A stretch of 55,255 nucleotides of DNA from MFZZ01 sp964582715 (GCA_964582715.1 CAZOSM010000005.1:1-55255), one strand, 5' to 3'; positions 31,254 to 41,016 are shown, counted from the stretch's first letter. Numbers and translations: made by a program. The notes: generated by a model from the sequence alone, not told the origin.

Positions 31254-34200
31254 ATGGCTGTAAAGCTAGTCACACAAGGCGGTGACGAACTCACCCTTAA
31301 CCAGTCTTTCCGTGTGAGGGGCCTTCCGGTAGAGCGGGAGGTTCCCTCTCTCACGGTGGAAGGCCAGGACGGTGAGCACGTTCACGAAAAACAGATTCGA
31401 GTACGGCCACGGACATTGGTGGCTACAGGCTACATCTACGGAGATACAGCAGACGAGGCGCAGGCCAACCTGGACGAACTCAATACTATTTTGGGTCAGC
31501 TTTCAACGTTTAAACTATATAAAACAGACGATGACACACGCTACATCAATGTTCGATTCCAAAACCTGAGCCACGATTTTGAAGAGGGTACTGCCAGAAA
31601 AGCGGCACGTGTTTCAATTACATTCATTGCCCATGACCCGTATTGGTATGGAGCGGAACAGACTGTAGAGGCGTATCTGACTGGTCCCTCTTTGCGGGTG
31701 GAGGCGGAGAATGCTAACAGGCCGGGTGGGTTCCCACAGTATGTGAAGGTGGAGTTTCACGGGAGCGGGTGGTCTCCGGTCAATCACGGACTGGCTAGTG
31801 GGGGCAAGGTTATTGAGTCAGGTGTAGTCGGGGACTACGTTGATGTAGCTTTCCAAGGCGTCGGAGTCACTGTCATTGGCTATTTGGGCGGCTTTAGAAT
31901 TTTCAACGTTTATATTGACGGTGTACCGGATGAAGGGAATCCTCACGCTGTTTTTGGTTCAACATTCGCGCCGCTCTATACTAAGTTGGGCCTTACTCCA
32001 GGAGAGCACACGATTAGGGTTGAGGTTGATAAAACAGCGGCACAGCCCGTGGTATTGGACGCCTTCGACATCATTGGCTCCGATCAGGTGACAATCGACA
32101 ATCCTGGTAATGCTCCGGTCTATCCCACCGTGTTCGTGGAGGCGCAGGAACGGGAGCACAGTGGGAACTTCATGGGTAAGGTCCGCTTGTCGGCCACAGA
32201 AAACCCTCACACCTCCTACGCTGCCAATAGTGCGACTGACTTGGAACCTGACTCTGCATCATGGTTGGAGGTCGATCAGACCGGATACAACCAGATTGGG
32301 ATTGAGGACGGTGTCACGGGATCCAACTCGACCCAAGTTGAAGATGAACTCCCGCAGAGTCGTTTCACCTTCCCTCTCACTGACATCGCTGGTGGAGTGG
32401 TCCAAAAGATCAAGGACTTCGCCAAGTCGATTAGGCTCCGGTGGGTCGGGGAATCCCGCGGCGTCAATAATGGCGTTCGTAATTGGCAAACTGTCCTCAA
32501 GATATGGAACGCAGTTCAATCACTGTGGGAATCTTTCATGCTCATCGGACCCTCGTTCGCTCGCTCATCGGTCGCCTACCTGGAAGATGGTACGGAGGTA
32601 GCGGCCAATGTGCCCCGGTTCGAGCGGGGGAATTGGAGCGGGTACTTTGATGGTACCGACGACTATATCCAAGTTCCTGATAACGATGCCTTGGACATGG
32701 GGGCAGATTCATTTGCCATTGAATTTCGCCTAAAGGCGGACGGCGGTGGTAATGCGGGCGTGGCTGGAATACTTCACAAATTGGTACACACTGGAGAAGG
32801 CTCTGAGCGGCATCAAGGGTATGCTGTTCGTCTTGGGTCTGGTGGGCGTATCAATTTGCGCCTTTTTAATAACAATTCACGCCAAGACATTGACAGTACA
32901 ATTTCCAACCTCAATGACGGACAGTGGCACGACGTGACGGCTATCGTGAACCGACGCGAGATGAAAGTCACGTTTATCATCGACGGGGAATCTGAAGACG
33001 TGGACCTCGTCCAAACAGGCACTTTGTCGAGCCCCGCTTCTTTATACATCGGGCAAAACCTCGTAGGACCGAGTGTATTTTATAAAGGCTGGCTAGACGA
33101 GATCAGGATATGGCGTAGAGAATATTCTAAAGCGGAAGCTCTGGCCAATCGTGGGACAAAACTGACTGGCGACGAACCCGGTCTCGTAGCGTATTACAGC
33201 GCCGACGAAGGCGACGAGGGCGATGGACTTGCCAAGGACACCGCAAAACCGATTAACCTGCTCACCGAGAATCAAGCCAATGGTACAGAGGACGGTACGA
33301 CTGATGGTTTCAACGGGGTTAATTCTGCTACCATCGAATCGTCAACTGCGGAAGCGTGGCAAGGTTCTCGCTCGATCAAAGTTGTTACTCCTGGGAGTGT
33401 TGTTCAGGAAGGTGCCCGTGTTGATACAACGACTGCCCTTTCTGGGTTCCAGTACACGGGGACCGTATATCTCAAGGGGGAAGTAGGTGGCGAAGAAGTT
33501 TCTCTGGTTATTGCCAACCAGGCCGGTACAACACGCGGCAGCAAGGACATTATACTCACGACTGATTGGCAACGATTCGATATTACGGGCACATTGTTGG
33601 CTAACGAAACAGGTGTTCGGTTGTACGTCCTCACAAGAGGATCAGCAGCATCAGTGACGTTTTACATGGACGGACTCCAACTCCAAAAAGGCGATACCGC
33701 TACACCCTGGGTCCCAGTCAAGACGACTCCCTACAACGGCACCATAGTTGGGGCGACGTACTCACCAGACAATGCTTTCGGAATGCCATTTGGACATTCG
33801 ATGTTGATTGAAGAGGGTAGTACGAATTCATTATCAGAAAATCACTCTAGTTTTGAGGTTGGCACGTCTAATATTAGTGCGGTTGGAACAGCATCTTTTA
33901 CTCGAACCAATCTTTGGGCCTGGCACGGTGATTACTCCTTGATGGTTACGGGAGCCGATAGTGAATCAAATTATGTTAGCTTGTTTCTCATTCCAGTCCA
34001 ATCAGGAAGAACCGATACAATCAGTTTGTATGCTTATAATCCAAACGATACCGATATTACCGTTTACCTAGGATTAGCGGGACTCGGTTACGAGGGTGAG
34101 GGAAAGAAAACCATTGGTCCTGGTCAGGTAAGCCGTGTAATTGCAACTAGAACATTAGGGGTTACTTCGTCAAATAGCACGATTAGATTCCGGGAAGAAA

Positions 34201-35717
34201 CGGGTAAGACGTTTTTCGTGGATATGGTTCAAAAGGAAGATGGAAAGGGCTACCCCACCTCCTGGACTCTTGGCGGCACGACAAGAAATAATGAAACGCT
34301 CAAGATTCACACGGCAGGGGTATTTGATACTTCCCAAGGGACAGCAGAGGCATGGGTCTATGCGCCTCTGAATAATTCAGGCGGCCTTAATAGAGCATGT
34401 TTGCTGAGTGATTGGCATGGTACTTCTAGTTCTGCGAATCGCTCGTTCGATTTAAGGGTAACTGACGGTGGGAGATTATCTTTTGCCGCGACAGGTGTTA
34501 GCGACATCCAGACGGACGCTGGGAAAATCCCATCTAACGTATGGACCTATGTTGCGATTGCATGGGACCACGGCACGTATAAACTATATGTAAATGGGGT
34601 TCTTGAAGCTACAGGAACCGGGGCAGCTTCACTAAATCCGTTTTCTCCCACAATCGCTGTGGGTAGTTTTGATTTTGGATGGGCTGATTCTTACAGGCAT
34701 TACTTGAATGGATTTATTGGCGGTCTCCGTATTTCCAATCGTGCTCGGACGGACGAAGAAATCGCAGTCCAATATGACAGGCCCTTCGAACGGGATGCAT
34801 CCACAACGCTCCTGTTACCGTTCAACAAAGACCTTTCAGGCATTTACGCATACGAGTCTGTCCTAACGTCACCAGCGAATTACATCGATGGCGATGGCGC
34901 AGTCCATATTCTCGCACGTCCGAGGTATGCGTCAGATGGAGTCGATGATGCGGCGATTCTCACGGATTACGTGGACTTCTCGGTGGTCCATGACATGGTG
35001 AAGAATCCTTCACTGGTCAACTTGGGAAAGAACATGGTGGCGAATGGGGGATTCGAGGAATTAGAGAACGGCGTACCTGCGGGGTGGTCTGTGTTTGAAG
35101 GTTCGCCTTCGCTGGAGCGAATTGATCCACATGGTGGCAACGTAGCTGTCAAGGTTTTCGGGTCCAACAACTACTATCAGGACGTGAGTGTTCGACCCGG
35201 AGCCTTCTATGCATTGAGTCACTGGATAAAAGGCTCTGTCAGCGAAACACAAGCGACGCTTAATGTTCAATGGAGAACAGCTTCGGGGTCTGTTATCCAG
35301 ACCAAGACAACTTCGGTGGCGATCAGCACTGGCTGGCAACGTGTCCAGGCGACGTATCAGGCACCCAGTAATGCCGCCGTGGCACGTGTGGTAGCGTTCA
35401 AAAACGGAGCGGAACCGGCGTACATTGATGACGTGCAATTCGAGGAGGTCGACGCCTCCACGGACACGGCCACCGGCTACGAGGAACAGCGCACCCAGAC
35501 GGCCACATATACGGGCGAATTGGTGACCGGCGACGTACTGCGGCTTGAGGGAGCACGTAGGACGGTGGAGCAGAACGGTGAGAACGCTCTCGCCTCTGTG
35601 AACTCCAGCTTTGTGGTGCATGGGTTTAAACTAAACCCAGGCAAGAACGTGCTTAGTTTAGATTCTGACATTGGGGCATACAAAGCCACACTACGGTACA
35701 CACCCAGATGGTTGTAA
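31254..35717 (+). CDS. distal tail protein (Dit) enlarged with LamG and carbohydrate-binding modules
   Basis: 1487 residues, versus 250-300 for a simple Dit. Residues 1-140 and about 1440-1487 (SSFVVHGFKLNPGKNVLSLD, RYTPRW end) are the two parts of the Dit fold that joins tail tube to tip. Between them are LamG-like domains (about 465-625, FDGTDDYIQVPDNDALDMG; and about 1020-1165) and three CBM-like jelly rolls (about 665-820, 857-1000, 1259-1400, NGGFEELENGVPAGW). These would bind cell-wall glycans. The insert (about 32,000-35,500) has different codon use, with AT-rich stretches near 33,800-34,750, pointing to transfer. ATG 31254. Confidence 0.88.
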   Translation: MAVKLVTQGGDELTLNQSFRVRGLPVEREVPSLTVEGQDGEHVHEKQIRVRPRTLVATGYIYGDTADEAQANLDELNTILGQLSTFKLYKTDDDTRYINVRFQNLSHDFEEGTARKAARVSITFIAHDPYWYGAEQTVEAYLTGPSLRVEAENANRPGGFPQYVKVEFHGSGWSPVNHGLASGGKVIESGVVGDYVDVAFQGVGVTVIGYLGGFRIFNVYIDGVPDEGNPHAVFGSTFAPLYTKLGLTPGEHTIRVEVDKTAAQPVVLDAFDIIGSDQVTIDNPGNAPVYPTVFVEAQEREHSGNFMGKVRLSATENPHTSYAANSATDLEPDSASWLEVDQTGYNQIGIEDGVTGSNSTQVEDELPQSRFTFPLTDIAGGVVQKIKDFAKSIRLRWVGESRGVNNGVRNWQTVLKIWNAVQSLWESFMLIGPSFARSSVAYLEDGTEVAANVPRFERGNWSGYFDGTDDYIQVPDNDALDMGADSFAIEFRLKADGGGNAGVAGILHKLVHTGEGSERHQGYAVRLGSGGRINLRLFNNNSRQDIDSTISNLNDGQWHDVTAIVNRREMKVTFIIDGESEDVDLVQTGTLSSPASLYIGQNLVGPSVFYKGWLDEIRIWRREYSKAEALANRGTKLTGDEPGLVAYYSADEGDEGDGLAKDTAKPINLLTENQANGTEDGTTDGFNGVNSATIESSTAEAWQGSRSIKVVTPGSVVQEGARVDTTTALSGFQYTGTVYLKGEVGGEEVSLVIANQAGTTRGSKDIILTTDWQRFDITGTLLANETGVRLYVLTRGSAASVTFYMDGLQLQKGDTATPWVPVKTTPYNGTIVGATYSPDNAFGMPFGHSMLIEEGSTNSLSENHSSFEVGTSNISAVGTASFTRTNLWAWHGDYSLMVTGADSESNYVSLFLIPVQSGRTDTISLYAYNPNDTDITVYLGLAGLGYEGEGKKTIGPGQVSRVIATRTLGVTSSNSTIRFREETGKTFFVDMVQKEDGKGYPTSWTLGGTTRNNETLKIHTAGVFDTSQGTAEAWVYAPLNNSGGLNRACLLSDWHGTSSSANRSFDLRVTDGGRLSFAATGVSDIQTDAGKIPSNVWTYVAIAWDHGTYKLYVNGVLEATGTGAASLNPFSPTIAVGSFDFGWADSYRHYLNGFIGGLRISNRARTDEEIAVQYDRPFERDASTTLLLPFNKDLSGIYAYESVLTSPANYIDGDGAVHILARPRYASDGVDDAAILTDYVDFSVVHDMVKNPSLVNLGKNMVANGGFEELENGVPAGWSVFEGSPSLERIDPHGGNVAVKVFGSNNYYQDVSVRPGAFYALSHWIKGSVSETQATLNVQWRTASGSVIQTKTTSVAISTGWQRVQATYQAPSNAAVARVVAFKNGAEPAYIDDVQFEEVDASTDTATGYEEQRTQTATYTGELVTGDVLRLEGARRTVEQNGENALASVNSSFVVHGFKLNPGKNVLSLDSDIGAYKATLRYTPRWL

Positions 35718-35721
35718 AGCG

Positions 35722-35750
35722 GGAGGGGCCTTTCGGCTCCTCCTTTACTG
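35722..35750 (+). terminator. rho-independent terminator
   Basis: GGAGGGGCC-TTTC-GGCTCCTCC, 9 bp, then TTTA; ends the Dit transcript. Confidence 0.75.
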
Positions 35751-35772
35751 TATGCAAAGGGAGGTAATGCTG

Positions 35773-36126
35773 ATGACAGACACAGAACGTATTGAGCTTA
35801 TAAGGGCCGCATTGGAGCGTATTGCGGTGCAACGGGTGGAGACAATGGCACTCCTTGACCAAGGCTTGGGCGACTATGACACAGCATATGTGGATGAGGA
35901 GACAGCCAGGGAGCGGAGAGCGCAGGCACGGGCGCAGGTGGGCGCACTCCGCACTAAACTTGCAGAGCTTGCGACGGCTGAGACACGCTACAAGAACACC
36001 TTGGCAGGACTCCGTGACGCTATTCAGGTGACTGAGGAGCTTGAGGAAGAGGCTCCAGTTGAGGAAGAGGCTCCAGTTGAGGAAGAGGAAGAGGCTCCAG
36101 TTGAAGAAGAGGAACCTGTGGAGTAA
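35773..36126 (+). CDS. small coiled-coil tail protein with acidic repeats
   Basis: 117 residues. Two-thirds is a helical hairpin (ERIELIRAALERIAVQRVE, then ARAQVGALRTKLAEL); the C terminus repeats EEAPVEEE about four times. ATG 35773 lies 7 nt after GGGAGGT; ATG 35767 is too close. Position between Dit and tail-tip gene suggests a baseplate accessory. Family not recognised. Confidence 0.65.
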   Translation: MTDTERIELIRAALERIAVQRVETMALLDQGLGDYDTAYVDEETARERRAQARAQVGALRTKLAELATAETRYKNTLAGLRDAIQVTEELEEEAPVEEEAPVEEEEEAPVEEEEPVE

Positions 36127-36156
36127 AGGGGCCGGAATGGTGAGGAGGTGAAGCGC

Positions 36157-39100
36157 ATGAGCAGACTGTACACGGCAGAGCTTTTGGACATGAGTGGAAA
36201 CAGGGTGGTAGTGCTGGAGAATATCCACAACACTCAGTGGCGCAGGCAGTTTAACAGGGCCAATGTTTTGAATTTCGCTTTTCCTGCTTCGGACGCAAAG
36301 AAAAGTGAACTCAGCATTGCCAGGAGCTTCAACCTGTACAGGGATGATGACAAGGTAGCACGGGGTAAGATCACACGGCGTGACTTCTCCGGCAACCCTT
36401 TGGTGCTCTCCTCCATGTCTCCAGAGATTCTGCTTGAGGGTTTCCAGACTCCTCCGGCGTGGGGAGAAGTGTGGGAAGGCCAGGAACTCAGGGACGTGCT
36501 TGACGATTTACTCAGTGAGTATGAGCTTCTGTATGCCAACACACAGAGCGACTTTGAGGCGGGAGTGGATTCGTCCCAGGTGGACACCTCCACGGAGCCG
36601 GGAAAGCTCATGCTGGCAACGCAGGCCGGGACAGACGGAGCCACGGGCCTGCCAACACGCACGTATTACTCCAGTGGGTACGTGACTCTGCAATTCGACT
36701 GTGGAACCCATGACGGTTTTGAGCGGCTCCGATGGACGCAGGAAATTGGTGACGTGGTACACGTAAAAGTGGCCTACCGTACCAGTGCAGACGCAGTGAC
36801 CTGGAGCGCATGGAGCAGTGACCTGGAGAACAGGGTGGATGCTGACACAAAGGGGATTGACTTGAGCATTCTCCTGTCTGGGAATACAGACCGATATATT
36901 CAGGTTAAAGTGACCCTGACAACAGAGGACACTAGCAACACCTTGTATTCTTGGGACGATGCTGGAGTATATGGTGAGCAGGTTTATGGGTTTACGCCCA
37001 TTTTTGAGGGCCTTGAGCTTGTGTACAGGAAGGCCGGGACCATTACCATGCACGCAGATGTACCTGTAACTTTCGGCACTACTGTGCGGGGTGTCACAGC
37101 GAACTCTGAGAAGCACCTGGGCGTGCTCATTGACTTGGCTGAGGCGTATGGGCTGGAGTTCTATGTTGACCCAGACCTAAAGCTCCACGTGGCTGAGAGG
37201 CCACAGGGCGTTTCCACCTTCGTGCAAGGCACACACCTTGGCACGGATCGAAGCAACGAAGTGCTCTTTATTGAGGGCGAGAACACCAGCATTGACGTGC
37301 TGGAGGACGATGACAGCGAACTGGTGAATGTGCTCTATTGCTATGGGGCTGGACGTGGGCCAGGGCAGTTGACGCTTTCGGGGCCTCTCATTGACCAAGA
37401 CTCCATTGACACATACGGAGAGCGGCCAGGGACGTTTGTGGACACCTCCATTACAGATAGGGCTACGCTCCAGGCTAAGGGGCAAGCGTACCTCAATGAG
37501 CACAAAGACCCAAAACAAAGTTTTAGGGTTCGCACGCTGTGGACAGATGACATGCCAGAGCTTGGAGCGGGTGACTTGGTGCGAGTGGTTGTGCCGGAGT
37601 CTGAGACAGTCACCACAGCACGCATTCTTGACATTGATTACAGCGAAACCACAGACGGAGAAGTGCTCACTCTTGGTTTAAACACCAACCTGCGGAACCT
37701 TCTGGACAGGTTGAGTGATGCAGAGGCACGGCTCCAGAGGACTCCAAAGCCTCCGGCTGTGGCTCCAGATGCACCCACCCAGTTTAGGGCGGGGGAGCAT
37801 TATGGGTATGTCTCACTGAGTTGGGTGGGAGCAGGTGACTTCTACGTGTTGGAGCACTCCACAGATGGCTCCACATGGAGCATACTGGAGACACGGCTCA
37901 CAGAGACACGGTACAGTCACACAGGACTGACTCCTGGCTCAGTGCATTACTACAGGGTGGCACGCTCTAAAGACGGACTCTTGAGCGCATTCACCACGAA
38001 GAGAAAAGCAACGGTGCTAGATGAGCCGGAAGGCACCAGCAGTGGCTCTGAGACTATTCCAAGTACGGCTCCCACAATCCTTGTGGGCAAGAAAGCTCTG
38101 TCTGTGCTAATCACGGGCGCAAGCACATGGGCTGTGGATGAATACGTGTTAGAGCGCAGTGAGGCCACGGCAGACTATGACGCAACCACCAACACGCACA
38201 GTGTTCCGGCTTCTCCTTCCTGGGGAGCCTGGGCACCAGTAACCGGGGGAGAGTTCAAGGGTAACAACTACGTTGACCACAACGTGGCCTATGACAAGGC
38301 ATATCGCTACAGGTATAAGGCCAAGTTCATTGGCGGCGGTGAGAGTGGGTACTCCAATGCTTCTGCCGGAGCGGTTCCAGATAGGATGGGCCTGGAAGAT
38401 GCTTATTACCAGTGGATTCAAGCAGAGCACTATGTTAATGTGCGGAACTTCTGGCATGAAGGGAGCTTGGAACCCATTGACGGTTCCAAGGACATTATTT
38501 TTGACTTCTACATTCCAGGGGAAACCAGTCACATTGAGAGCATAAAGCTCAGTGCCAAGGGCTTGAAGTATAGGGCATACGCTACTGCGGCAGAGATTTG
38601 GGACGCATTTGGGACGGCTACCAGTACAGAAGATGTTGACCACACCCACAGCTTTACGACCACAAGTGCGTCAACAAGCATAGATGGAGCGCATATGCAC
38701 TCATATACGGCTCCTGGTTCCCTCACCGATAGTGCAGGGAGTCACTCTCACACTATCAGTACACTAAGCTACAGCACAGGTACAGATGGGAGCCACTCAC
38801 ACAGTTATAGCGCACCCAGTTCTTCCACGGGTAGTGCAGGGAGTCACTCCCATTCTGTGAACACAACAGGCTCTACTTCTGGGAGTAATAGCGGCGGCGG
38901 TATCAGTTCTACAGAGGAAGCTGGCGACCCATTCGGAGGAAGCACGCCTGACAAGCACTCTCACGGAATTGGTGGATTTAGCGGTGCGGCTCCGCAAGGG
39001 CATACACACAGCTACAATGAACCTTCGAGCACTAACTCAACAGGCTCTCACAGTCACTCTGTGACCACCACAAGCTCCAGTACAGAGAGCGCAGGGAGCC

Positions 39101-39567
39101 ACTCACATACCTATGATAAGGCTTCAAGCATTAGTACAGATGGAGCGCACACGCACGGTATTAACACCAGTGCGGGAACGACTGGAAGCGGCGGGAGTCA
39201 CTCACACACTTATGACAAGCTCTCCACCATTTCTTCAACTGGTTTTGGGGATACCGACCACTCACACGAAGTGAACTTGTCACACAGTCACTCTCTGGTG
39301 TTCGGAATTTTTGAGGACACCACTCCAGCAAGTGTGCGACTGTACACAGATAACGGCTCAGGGTGGGTTGATAGGGGGTTACTGGCTGGTGCTCCAGACT
39401 CCACGACAGACTATATTCTCACCTCTGACAAAGACCTGACCAGTTACTTTGCCGATGGTAGCGGCAACCCAATAAACGGGACAGGGTGGAAGCGTATCCG
39501 GTTCACGTCCAGCAGGCGTGGAAGGATCAACTACAAGCTCCTGTTCCACATTGACGTAACAGCATAA
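36157..39567 (+). CDS. tail-tip (Tal-like) protein with FN3 domains and HxH-rich shaft
   Basis: 1136 residues. N-terminal half is a Tal/baseplate hub fold (LYTAELLDMSGNRVVVLEN, ARSFNLYRDDDKVARGKITR) with an inserted beta domain at about 150-270. Two FN3-like modules (about 530-615 and 635-740) follow, then a His/Ser-rich region (about 827-1048) with 13 HxH motifs such as GSHSHT. HxH motifs in T4 gp37 and P2-like spikes bind iron ions inside trimeric shafts. The C terminus is likely a host-binding tip. ATG 36157 has GGAGG 8 nt upstream. Confidence 0.88.
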   Translation: MSRLYTAELLDMSGNRVVVLENIHNTQWRRQFNRANVLNFAFPASDAKKSELSIARSFNLYRDDDKVARGKITRRDFSGNPLVLSSMSPEILLEGFQTPPAWGEVWEGQELRDVLDDLLSEYELLYANTQSDFEAGVDSSQVDTSTEPGKLMLATQAGTDGATGLPTRTYYSSGYVTLQFDCGTHDGFERLRWTQEIGDVVHVKVAYRTSADAVTWSAWSSDLENRVDADTKGIDLSILLSGNTDRYIQVKVTLTTEDTSNTLYSWDDAGVYGEQVYGFTPIFEGLELVYRKAGTITMHADVPVTFGTTVRGVTANSEKHLGVLIDLAEAYGLEFYVDPDLKLHVAERPQGVSTFVQGTHLGTDRSNEVLFIEGENTSIDVLEDDDSELVNVLYCYGAGRGPGQLTLSGPLIDQDSIDTYGERPGTFVDTSITDRATLQAKGQAYLNEHKDPKQSFRVRTLWTDDMPELGAGDLVRVVVPESETVTTARILDIDYSETTDGEVLTLGLNTNLRNLLDRLSDAEARLQRTPKPPAVAPDAPTQFRAGEHYGYVSLSWVGAGDFYVLEHSTDGSTWSILETRLTETRYSHTGLTPGSVHYYRVARSKDGLLSAFTTKRKATVLDEPEGTSSGSETIPSTAPTILVGKKALSVLITGASTWAVDEYVLERSEATADYDATTNTHSVPASPSWGAWAPVTGGEFKGNNYVDHNVAYDKAYRYRYKAKFIGGGESGYSNASAGAVPDRMGLEDAYYQWIQAEHYVNVRNFWHEGSLEPIDGSKDIIFDFYIPGETSHIESIKLSAKGLKYRAYATAAEIWDAFGTATSTEDVDHTHSFTTTSASTSIDGAHMHSYTAPGSLTDSAGSHSHTISTLSYSTGTDGSHSHSYSAPSSSTGSAGSHSHSVNTTGSTSGSNSGGGISSTEEAGDPFGGSTPDKHSHGIGGFSGAAPQGHTHSYNEPSSTNSTGSHSHSVTTTSSSTESAGSHSHTYDKASSISTDGAHTHGINTSAGTTGSGGSHSHTYDKLSTISSTGFGDTDHSHEVNLSHSHSLVFGIFEDTTPASVRLYTDNGSGWVDRGLLAGAPDSTTDYILTSDKDLTSYFADGSGNPINGTGWKRIRFTSSRRGRINYKLLFHIDVTA
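38638..39300 (+). repeat. imperfect coding repeats with HxH motifs
   Basis: About 13 Gly/Ser-His-Ser-His units spaced 12-25 residues apart in the tail-tip gene, with near-identical DNA around GGGAGTCACTC; a variable-length shaft. Confidence 0.8.
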
Positions 39568-39579
39568 GGGGGCGGCAGT

Positions 39580-39807
39580 ATGGTAGAAGGAGAGAAGCAG
39601 GAAGCACCTGTTGAGGCCGTAGGAGACAAGGAGCCTATTGGCCGCATTGTTGTGACCATGAACGGTGATTTGTCACTGAGTATGCACTCCAATGGAGTGC
39701 TTGACATGCCACACTTCATGGACATGGTGTGGAAATACCTGAAACGGGTAACAAATGCCAGATGGCAGAGCCAATGGCAAGAGCCTAAAGAGGGAGGGAC
39801 TGAGTAA
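39580..39807 (+). CDS. hypothetical tail-region protein
   Basis: 75 residues. Acidic N terminus, then a small domain (GRIVVTMNGDLSLSMHSNGV, MDMVWKYLKRV). ATG 39580 follows GGGGGCGGCAG. The stop overlaps the next ATG (TAATG). No family recognised. Confidence 0.6.
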   Translation: MVEGEKQEAPVEAVGDKEPIGRIVVTMNGDLSLSMHSNGVLDMPHFMDMVWKYLKRVTNARWQSQWQEPKEGGTE

Positions 39808-40016
39808 TGGGCAGACCTACGTTTGTGCGAAAAGGTGACAAGGTGGAGGTTGTGCGAGAGGTCAAGAAGGAAATGAGCCTGGATGACCTGCACAACAAAC
39901 TCAATGACCTAAAGCACCAGAAGGAACAGTTGCAGAACAAGCTGGAAGAGACTGAGGAAGAGATTCTGGCGATTCGGGAAGCCTTGGCTGACATTTACGG
40001 GAGTCAGAGCTTTTAA
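39807..40016 (+). CDS. coiled-coil protein
   Basis: 69 residues, a basic start (MGRPTFVRKGDKVEVVREV) and a clear heptad-repeat helix (LHNKLNDLKHQKEQLQNKLE). Likely a small tail or chaperone-like protein; overlaps the previous stop. Confidence 0.6.
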   Translation: MGRPTFVRKGDKVEVVREVKKEMSLDDLHNKLNDLKHQKEQLQNKLEETEEEILAIREALADIYGSQSF

Positions 40017-40058
40017 AGAGTCACCAAGCGGCCAAAGTCACACGGGGGTTGGGACGTG

Positions 40059-40271
40059 ATGAGCATAGAAGAATCAGTTGTTTTTCGTGAGCGGCTCAGG
40101 GCTGTAGAGTCTGACGTGTCACACATAAAGGACTGGCAGACGAAACAAAACGGGACCATTCAGAGGGTGGAGCAAAAAATTGATAGACTCATTTTCTGGA
40201 TGATGACGGCGGCTCTGGGCACGCTTGGTTCTCTTATTATTGGTTTGATCCTCTTCTTTGTCAATAAATGA
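40059..40271 (+). CDS. XhlA-like membrane protein
   Basis: 70 residues: N-terminal amphipathic helix (RERLRAVESDVSHIKDWQTK), then one C-terminal membrane helix (MTAALGTLGSLIIGLILFF), the arrangement of XhlA proteins that assist holin-dependent lysis in Bacillus phages. ATG 40059; GTG 40056 in frame. Followed by a strong terminator. Confidence 0.75.
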   Translation: MSIEESVVFRERLRAVESDVSHIKDWQTKQNGTIQRVEQKIDRLIFWMMTAALGTLGSLIIGLILFFVNK

Positions 40272-40293
40272 CAAAGCGAGAGGTTTAAAGTTT

Positions 40294-40356
40294 GCTCTCC
40301 CAATGGGGGAGCGCATGGGAGAGGGGCACTGCCGCCCCGCTCCTCTCCCATTTTTT
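40294..40356 (+). terminator. double hairpin terminator
   Basis: GCTCTCCC/GGGGGAGC hairpin, then a 13-bp stem (40315-40327 with 40339-40351) and TTTTTT. Ends the late tail-lysis transcript. Confidence 0.9.
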
Positions 40357-40387
40357 GTAAGTGGGTGGCGAAAGGAGGCGGTACATA

Positions 40388-40861
40388 ATGGAGGCAATTC
40401 TTCAAGGACTATGGAGCGCAATCCAGGGTGAAGTGGTGCAGGGCGTAGCCACGGTTGTCATTCTTGCCATTGGTTTCTTGGTTACATGGGTGACAGCTAA
40501 GATTGCGAAGGCGCAACAGGCACTTGCAGACAAGAGCAAGAGCGACCTGTTAGACGCTCAGATTCAACGGGCCGGAGAGTTCGCAGAGAAGATTGTTCAC
40601 AGGATTGAGGAGAAAGCGGCCAAGTATATCCGTGAAGCCGTCAAAGACGGTAAAGTGGACAAAGAGGAACTGGAGCGGCTTGGTGCTGACGCTTACAACG
40701 AGCTTGTCAATCAGATTGGTGCTGACGGTATGCTAGTGCTCCAAGAGGGAGTAACAGACGTGCAGAAGTACCTCACTGACTTGATTGAGCAGAAGGTGCG
40801 TGAGGCCAAGGCGGTTTCTCAGGTTAGCTCACGGCTAGGAATCGAATCCCCAAAAGTTTAG
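40388..40861 (+). CDS. holin, LLH family
   Basis: 157 residues. One N-terminal membrane helix (VATVVILAIGFLVTWVTA) followed by long helices (AGEFAEKIVHRIEEKAAKYI, DGKVDKEELERLGADAYNEL), the pattern of the Holin_LLH family (superfamily 6), which permeabilises the membrane for lysis. ATG 40388 follows AAAGGAGGCGG. No endolysin gene was recognised beside it. See the frameshifted form. Confidence 0.8.
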   Translation: MEAILQGLWSAIQGEVVQGVATVVILAIGFLVTWVTAKIAKAQQALADKSKSDLLDAQIQRAGEFAEKIVHRIEEKAAKYIREAVKDGKVDKEELERLGADAYNELVNQIGADGMLVLQEGVTDVQKYLTDLIEQKVREAKAVSQVSSRLGIESPKV

Positions 40862-41016
40862 GGGTTCCTGTCGGGCCTCTCACGGTTCACGTTGAGCCTG
40901 ACAGGTTCCTGGTGAGGCTTGACCAAGGAACCCTGGACAAGAGCATTGGAGCCGTCTTTGAGCAGAAGAAGGACGGTGAATGGAGCGTAGGGGCCGGAGT
41001 AAGCCTCCGGTTTTAG
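40388..41016 (+). CDS. holin, putative -1 frameshifted long form
   Basis: join(40388..40855, 40855..41016), about 209 residues. CCCAAAA at 40849-40855 is in register as C-CCA-AAA three codons before the holin stop. Eleven nt later a 10-bp stem (CCTGTCGGGC with GCCTGACAGG, near 40867-40876 and 40895-40904) could stall ribosomes. The -1 frame then stays open to 41014, adding 53 residues ending EQKKDGEWSVGAGVSLRF. The extension has no ribosome site of its own. Role unknown; it may regulate holin assembly. Confidence 0.6.
40849..40855 (+). promoter_or_regulatory. putative -1 frameshift heptamer (CCCAAAA)
   Basis: X-XXY-YYZ heptamer in the holin frame, followed by an 11-nt spacer and a GC-rich stem-loop. 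Confidence 0.6.

Noticed and set aside
40912..41016. Separate 34-codon gene starting at GTG 40912
   Set aside because: No ribosome site; the frame continues upstream to the holin slippery heptamer, so a frameshift explains it better.
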